Assembly (NCBI GenBank): GCA_019321725.1
Contig: CM033124.1
Span: forward strand, 15,430,868-15,494,867
Length of the DNA stretch: 64,000 nucleotides
Origin: Paulownia fortunei
Lineage: Eukaryota; Streptophyta; Magnoliopsida; Lamiales; Paulowniaceae
Reading direction: 5' to 3'
In this document: piece by piece, positions 57,420-64,000 of the stretch
Numbering within the stretch: the stretch's first letter is position 1
Layout: every line of letters starts with the position of its first letter
Notes under the pieces: generated by a model
Seen by the model: only the letters and a program-made list of their open reading frames with translations
Database searches by the model: none
Told to the model about the DNA's origin: nothing
Translations under genes and position numbers: made by a program

Positions 57420-60400
57420 AAGGTGGTTAGGGGAAGAAGGAGAATTTGATCTACTTTTATATAGCATAAGTTTGTGAGAGTGTGGATTTATATTATAATC
57501 TTGAAATGTTTTAACAGTTGTAACTAAGTTGCCTAGGTTTCAAGAAAGTTTGGTTTTGTGTCACTCTTGGCACCTCACAATCACACTCCTAAACATATAG
57601 GATAAATTTCATTTGGTAATCACCTGATTGTTCTTAGGAAAGCATGGATCAACAATACTAGGTCCCCACAACTAACTTGTTTTTCACGAAATTAATAATT
57701 ATGATTGTTTTGAAACAAGTTGGAAGAAGCCCGTTTTGAGTTAGTAAGATGTTTTTCAAAATAATCACCCATTTCTTGAATTAATCTGGAAGAAAAAGGA
57801 TTAATCATGGTTTCATCATTCTTTAAAGTGCCCTTTGGATGACACATTTATCATCAACTTCCTGTGCAGATCAGCTGGCAGAAGAATAATGTTATCTGTA
57901 CTTTTATCTTGGAACTTGAGCAGTGATTAAAACTTGGGGATGCCAAATTGCTAAATGATTTCTGTGTAACCATCTACATGATAGCTAGTTGGTATCACAT
58001 GGGCTGTTTCATTTCTCAGCTAATTACCAACTCCAAAAAACTTCCATCATATTAAATACTTTACTATAGTTTTTGTACTGAAAAATGGATTTCAATTGTT
58101 TTTATCAATGCACACATGATGCCTGGTATGATCATATTCATCATCATCAACTCAAAGATTGTGACAAATTGAGCTTAAATTAGATACAAAGAAATTATTT
58201 CAATGGAGGAGAACTCTTCCCGTTTATTTAAGGTATAAAACTATAAAAACTTATTCAAATTCAATTCGAAACGTAAATAAATTGAAATTGAGTGTATCGT
58301 AAATTTGTACATATCGAATGAAACATAAAACATGTCAATCAAAAAAAATTCTAAGCACTAATATATGATTTCGTGTTTCATCTTGAATTATGAATTACAT
58401 ATTTACATCAAGTATAAAAATTATTTTTGTAAATATATACTCGGAATAAATTATATACACATAATATGCATTTGTAATATAAAATATAAAACAAAATATT
58501 AAATTAAAACAAAAAATTAAAACCGAACACGTATGTCTAAATGGAGGAAGATTTGGGTTCCCTACATTTGATATCATATATCCATTACTTACCTCACCAA
58601 ACATCAAGAAAAAGGATGGAGGGTTGATATGGTGCCCTATCTCTTTCCATCATATATTCAAACCAAACAACACTTATGATGGAAAACTTGAAAGGTGTTT
58701 TTTTTTCATGTTTCAATTAGTAACTTAGTCTATGTTAGAAAACCTTTCCCATCACAAAGTTTCAAAAAGTCTTGTACTTATAATGGTGACAGCTTTAGCC
58801 CTTATGTGTTTTCACGTGGAAATGACTCAGCATGGGATAACCATCAAACAAAATCCACCCCTCCAAAGAAGAGGGCCTGCAGAAAATTAGGAAATTTTCA
58901 ATTTTAGGCTGACCAGCTTGATTAATTAATCCATGTTTAGTGGAAAGTTATGTCATAATCAAGAATCTTGATGTTCTCAGCAAACCTAATTTGATTAAGA
59001 GATTCTTGATGGAAGTGGATTGGGGGGGAAACTGCTATTCTAAGGAAGCCGGTTAGTAAACATCCTAGTCATTTTACTTTGTGTCTCTGGCAAACAAAGC
59101 AATCAAAAACAACCAACCAAAACCATTTTGCTCAACTTTTTTCTTCAAATACATGATCTTATATTTGTGATTTACACTACTATTAATCATTCTAATCAAC
59201 CACTGGATATTCAGAAAAGATGTATTAATTTTTGGGGGTTACCTGCACTAAACTCAATATGAGTACAAAATCAACAATCATCTTACCGTTGTCTGCAAAA
59301 ATTAATAAACAAAAAAAATATTACAAATTAAGTTATATTGAATTAAAAAGATAAAATAATTACAATTTACTTGGAACCTCTAATTCTTCTTTTCAAAAAC
59401 ATGATTTTTTGAAATTTAAACTTTTGGAAGTGGAATTGTTGATTTAATCTCCTCCAAACTTGATTTTGTCCTTCAATAACATTGATTTGTAGGTTTAATA
59501 CTTTAATTTCGAATCAAACATTAGAACTTAAAAAACATTAGACTTTTTGGATTTGAATATTTGTTGGTGGAATCGACCCTCCAATCTCCTTCAAAATTGA
59601 TTTTATCTCTCATAAAGTTATTTGAGGGTTTAACAATTTAGTTTCAAATTAAGCGCTATTATTTGAATAGACTCTACGATGAACACCTTAATTTTTATCA
59701 ATTTCTTTGAATTTGATCGTCCTGAATTGAGAGAATTTTTTGCAACATCTTTCTTGTTTGGATTTCTTCTTCATGTTGTTGGTGTTGTTATATTTAATTT
59801 CTTGAAAATGACCTCTATTTATACTTATAGTATATGTCATTTGATTGACATCACAAGATGTGATTTATCAGATTGTGTTTGTATTCATTTTCATATTTGA
59901 GATTTGACAACATATGATTAACCAATAAAATATATATTATAATATTAAATTAATTAATTATTTACTTTAGGAATTAAAATTGATTAAATTTTCAATACAA
60001 ATAGAAAATATAAAATTGATATTTAATATATTATTTTACAGGTGTTTCCAATTAATTAGCAAAAATTTTATTTGTTTACACATGTATTCATTCATATTTT
60101 CAAATAAGAATTGATAAAGTGAATTTTTTTTAATTATTATATTTATAAAATTAATTTCAGAAATATTGATTGATAGTTATATCGTCAAATTATTACTTTT
60201 AAGTGAGAGGGAAATGGTGTTTATGGGAAAATAATTTTTATTTTAAAAATAAAACTTTATTTGCCTAAATTTAAGAGAGGATTGAAAGGTGGGAAAAGTT
60301 ATATTATTAAACAAGAGAAAAGAAAATTTTAAAAAACCAAAGTTGGTGGACTAATATTTTTCTTTGTAGCTGGAATAGAACTTTGGACAAGGTGCATGTT

Positions 60401-60930
60401 GTGTCCCCAAAAATGAAAATGCATGGAGAGAAAGTGGGATAGGACATGTTTTAGAATGGATGATTTGGATTTTGAAGTTCTAATCTAATCCCAAGTAGTC
60501 TTTTCTTAGAATCTTTGACTCAAATAATAACCACATTAAAATATAATCTAGGAGACTACAAGAAAAAATGCATTCTGGAAATAAATAGGAGTTGTTTTTA
60601 TGCCAAGTTCTATGCATATTTGGGTACATACAACTTACAGAGGAAGCATGGATCTCCATATATTTTTCTGGACCTCCTTAGTATTTCACAATAAAAGCTC
60701 ACACAACCTAAATCTATGATGTGGGGAAGTGAAAAATTGGAAAGAAATAAAGAAACTGCCCTTTCTATTTTTTGAAAAGAGAGACTTGGGTCTGGAGACT
60801 GCTTCGTATTTTCTATTTGTAAATTTGTATTTTATTTTCTATCTTACGTTTCCATTAGTGTTTGGTGTATATTTAACATAATTGCATGTTTCGATGAGTT
60901 TTGGGAGTATTTTTGAAATAATATTTTTAC
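57420..60930. other. Gene-free AT-rich region upstream of HIPP
   Basis: Only short spurious frames. 59390-59660 contains loosely repeated phrases (TCTCCTTCAAA/TCTCCTCCAAAC followed by TTGATTTT and 'TTGAGGGTTTAA'), suggesting an old ~130-bp duplication. Nothing else recognised. Confidence 0.5.
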
Positions 60931-60934
60931 AATC

Positions 60935-61255
60935 GTACCGAATTGATTGATTTCATCGATCTAACTGCTAATTGATGGTCGATTCGATTCGATATGATTA
61001 GAAGCAAAAACCATAAATTCAATTAAAACCAAAAAAAATTTCGTATTTGTTCTTAAGGAATTTTATACTTGGTATTTTATAATGTAATTATTTGGATTTT
61101 GATTTTTATTAAATGTGTTTTAAATAAGTTATTATTTTTTTTAATCTTATACATAATAATTAATTTATTATATTATTATTTTATATAATATAATAATAAA
61201 ATGACCGACGATTGAACGAATTCAATCGATTTAACCGCTAATTAATAAAAATAAT
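60935..61255. repeat. AT-rich repeat bounded by a ~45-bp direct repeat
   Basis: ACCGAATTGATTGATTTCATCGATCTAACTGCTAATTGATGG at the left and a degenerate copy (GAACGAATTCAATCGATTTAACCGCTAATTAAT) at 61212-61247. A similar TCGAAT/ATTCGATT-rich segment lies at 61650-62110. They look like MITE or small-repeat remnants. Confidence 0.4.
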
Positions 61256-61639
61256 AATTGTTGGGGTTCTAATTTAGTAGAGCCACTTAATTAATAGAAT
61301 TAATTTGATGCATCTAATGGTGTGAAGTTCTTGTCCATTAAAAATAAACACAAGATGCAGTTCCATTAACACGTTTTATACGGACAAACTAATAAAAAGT
61401 GTAAAGCCGAAAGTGATCTTATAAACCAATGGTATTCACACCTTGTCTGGTCTTGATCCAGCCAACTTTTATTTCCTTCTTTCCCAGGTTCTTGTCCACT
61501 CAGAAAAAAGGAAAGGAATAATAAGAAACACACCAAAAACTTACTCAAAATAATTTTCTGATTAAATAATTTTCAATGATTTAATCCATCAATACTTCCC
61601 AGAAGAGTTGAAAAAGGAATGAAATGCTAGTTGATTTGG

Positions 61640-62110
61640 TTAAGGATGTTCATAGTTGGATAAATTGATCGAATTTAATCTAATTAAATCGAAATAAAAA
61701 ATTCGATACGTACAAAATCAAATCGAAATATTCAATTCGGCAATCGATTCTTATTTTTAGAAAAAATTGATATTCAGTTAAGTTTTAGTTTAATGAATTG
61801 TACTGAATACCGAATTATTATTTTTATATTTAATTTTTAAATATATATATATATATACATATTCATTATTTATTTTATACTATTTTTATTGTTAAACTTA
61901 TCAAATCTAAAAAAAACTATATTATAATTTTATTATTTAAAAATTTAACTGTTTTATTATTTTTCGTTTTGAAAGAACACGGTTAACCAAATTACTGAAT
62001 TGAAAAATAAAAAAACTTATTAATAACTATACAGAACAAATTAATTCTGTTCAATATTCCATATAGCATTTTCGTTTACCGAATTTTCGATTTATCAAAA
62101 TTTTAATTCG
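61640..62110. repeat. TTCGGTT/AATCGAA-rich repeat element
   Basis: Rich in AATCGAAAT, ACCGAATTA and ATTCGATATTTC, with partly inverted ends (AAATCGAAATAAAAAATTCGAT on the left and the complement-like arrangement at 62080-62130). Class unknown; a MITE is likely. Confidence 0.4.
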
Positions 62111-62589
62111 ATATTTCAAAAAAGCAAGAAAAAAAAAACCCGATATATATAGTCATTTACCGGTGGATTTACTCAAAATATTGTAGTTTTTAACAATTAG
62201 ATGATCTAAAAAAAATCGTGATCGTCTATTGGTGATAAATGACCATGATATTTCATTACCTGCTTGGAGGAACCCTTATACCCCAACATATGTTTGAGGC
62301 TAAACTTCTGATTTGTGTAATCTTTGAGCAGAATTGATTAGTATCAAAATCATTCTACAATTTTTAGCATGTACATAATTTGAGGCCATTGACTAATATA
62401 ATCTCTAATTAAAGATCAAAACTTTAGCCGATCTGCAGATAAACAACTGAGCTAATATGTGAAACATTAGTCGACACACAATTTCTTAGGTGAATGGATG
62501 AACTCTGCCTGAAACTGATAAGAGCTAAGTATATGCTCTTTTTTTCCTTGTACCAGTTTATTTATAATATATTTCAATCCACTAAGCAA

Positions 62590-62676
62590 GGGGTGGTGGC
62601 GCAGTTGGCTAGCGCGTAGGTCTCATAGCTTCATTGAGTTATCCTGAGGTCGAGAGTTCGAGCCTCTCTCACCCCA
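62590..62676 (+). tRNA. trnM-CAT: tRNA-Met (CAT), elongator, with a 13-nt intron
   Basis: The acceptor stem GGGGTGG (62590-62596) pairs with TCACCCC (62669-62675), discriminator A at 62676. Box A GTGGCGCAGTTGG at 62596-62608 and box B GGTCGAGAGTTCGAGCC at 62648-62664 are present. The anticodon CAT is at 62624-62626. The intron GCTTCATTGAGTT (62628-62640) sits between positions 37 and 38, as in the nuclear elongator tRNA-Met of plants. A T-run follows at 62681-62686 as the pol III terminator, and a CAA motif lies at 62575-62577 upstream. Appears fully functional. Confidence 0.97.
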
Positions 62677-62689
62677 ATTAATTTTTCCT

Positions 62690-64000
62690 TCTTTTTTTTC
62701 CCTGCAATTTAACACTACATTACGAGGAAGTGGGATCCTCAATTCTAAATAATATTTAATATCGTCAATAACAAGAAGTCCTATTCTAGATACTTCACCA
62801 AAATATCAGTTGAACAAAAGTTAAACGTAAACAACCAAAATATTACACTTATTTTCTCAATATTTTTAAAGCTTTTCCCTGTTCATCATAACATATATTT
62901 GCAGTGAAAATATTTTTTATACAAAATTGTTTCACAATTACATTCTGATAATCGTTTTATATGCTAATTCACTGAAGTCACCAAATATCTACAGACAACA
63001 AAATAAGTTCCCTCTATTCAAAGTAAACATTGCATAACATACACAGAAAAAGATACTGCTCTACAATATCAGAGCTAGCCCATCCAGCTAAAGACAGTAA
63101 ATGCTCGATTCCTGTACAGAAAGCATAGCTTTCTTTTCTAGTTAGTCTTGTTCAAAACTTAAAATACCACCATAAAGTAACCAATTATGAGACTCGAAGC
63201 AACGAGTACCTTTTGGCACGTAGGAAGATGATGAAAATTGAAAGCACAGATGAAGCACATTCTGACATGACAGAAGGAGAATCTTCAAACTCTGGCTATG
63301 AAACTCGTGCTCATGCTCATGAGATTGTCCATTTTTAATTTGCTTCGCCCAAAGTTGATTCATTCAACTCATTCAGGGTGTGCACATTTCTTGCTTTGTC
63401 ATTCTACAGAAACCAAGCCTAGGAAAATTAGAATCCTTTCAAGGGCACATTGATATATTGTTAAACTAACACAACCAAAAGGAACTAATTTCAGTCAAAA
63501 TTAACTCACCTTCATGACTGATTTCATTGTTATTTGACTCCTAAGGAAGACCACGCTAGCTGAACTGATCCAACTCGTGCTTTCCTCTGCAGGTAATTTT
63601 TTTTAGGGGCATTCCATGCGCTACAGAGTCTTGGGCACTTGCTTGATTTGAAATTTAGCCAGTCCTTAAGTGGATTGCAGTTCCAAAAATAGTGTGATTG
63701 CCAACTGCAGGGCTATAACCACCTGATTCTTCAATATTCGATAAGTATTGGATCTGATTGTTCTTCTCCGAGGCTAACAAGCTAATTTATAGCCACAGAA
63801 ATGAAGAACTACACACTCCCACAATCTGTCTACTATTATATGAGGGAATTGAGTATGAGTTTTAGGAGACAATCTCACAAAACTATAAAAGGAGACCTAG
63901 CCATGCTACTGGTAGCCGCAATTAAACAAAGTATACTTTCCATCATGAGTACTATCGATCCAGTTTTCTCCATTGTTTTTTTTCTACAACACAGCCTAAA
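62690..64000. other. Unassigned region, possibly part of a gene that continues beyond the window
   Basis: From about 63040 on the base composition is less AT-rich and a 73-codon frame exists on the minus strand (63363-63142, with a His/Glu repeat SHEHEHEFHSQ). I recognise no family. It could be UTR or exons of a gene to the right; no support beyond composition. Confidence 0.3.

Noticed and set aside
62590..62676. Plastid-derived tRNA-Met
   Set aside because: It has the nuclear elongator sequence and the short intron between positions 37 and 38, and a pol III T-run follows; plastid copies lack this intron.

Overview
This is a stretch of a plant nuclear genome, very AT-rich. Evidence for a eudicot-type plant: spliced genes for a nascent-polypeptide-associated complex alpha subunit (NAC-alpha), an isoprenylated heavy-metal-binding protein (HIPP) and caffeate-type O-methyltransferases (COMT-like), an intron-bearing elongator tRNA-Met, and Athila-type Ty3/gypsy retroelements with an env-like ORF. 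I cannot name the species.

Layout. 1-11908: a decayed Athila-like LTR retrotransposon on the + strand (3' part of its 5' LTR, PBS, gag, PR, RT, RNase H, INT, env-like region, PPT, complete 3' LTR). 11909-13328: the right part of a second, reverse-oriented Athila relative into which the first one inserted. 13329-46640: a tandem array of five COMT-like loci, all on the minus strand. Locus A (17443-19658) and locus B (26146-29640) lie in two copies of a large segmental duplication and are both frameshifted. Locus C (34457-37000) has one frameshift in its last exon. Locus D (40049-41954) is the only intact one (366 aa, four exons). Locus E (44885-46640) is a remnant lacking most of exons 2-4, with a solo LTR in exon 1. 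Between and inside these loci are a 1.6-kb Athila-type solo LTR with its target duplication and its empty site in the sister copy, minisatellites built from short hairpins, a SINE-like retroposon with a 17-bp target duplication, and tandem duplications.

47700-64000: a copia-type LTR/PBS remnant, the NAC-alpha gene (48463-50144, +), a possible small-protein gene (51996-52181, -), a third copy of a dispersed block also found at the A/B loci (53510-54845), the HIPP gene (55072-57161, -), a long AT-rich gene-poor stretch, and tRNA-Met(CAT) at 62590-62676.

Biology. The COMT-like array is a birth-and-death gene cluster. The surviving gene D keeps the SAM-binding and catalytic residues of class I plant O-methyltransferases but has changed several residues that line the phenolic pocket in true COMT, so its substrate is probably not the usual monolignol precursor. 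The upstream regions of A-D each contain an ACCTACC motif of the kind bound by phenylpropanoid MYB factors. NAC-alpha, HIPP and the tRNA are ordinary single-copy housekeeping or metal-related genes. I found no CRISPR array, operon or clearly new multi-gene system.
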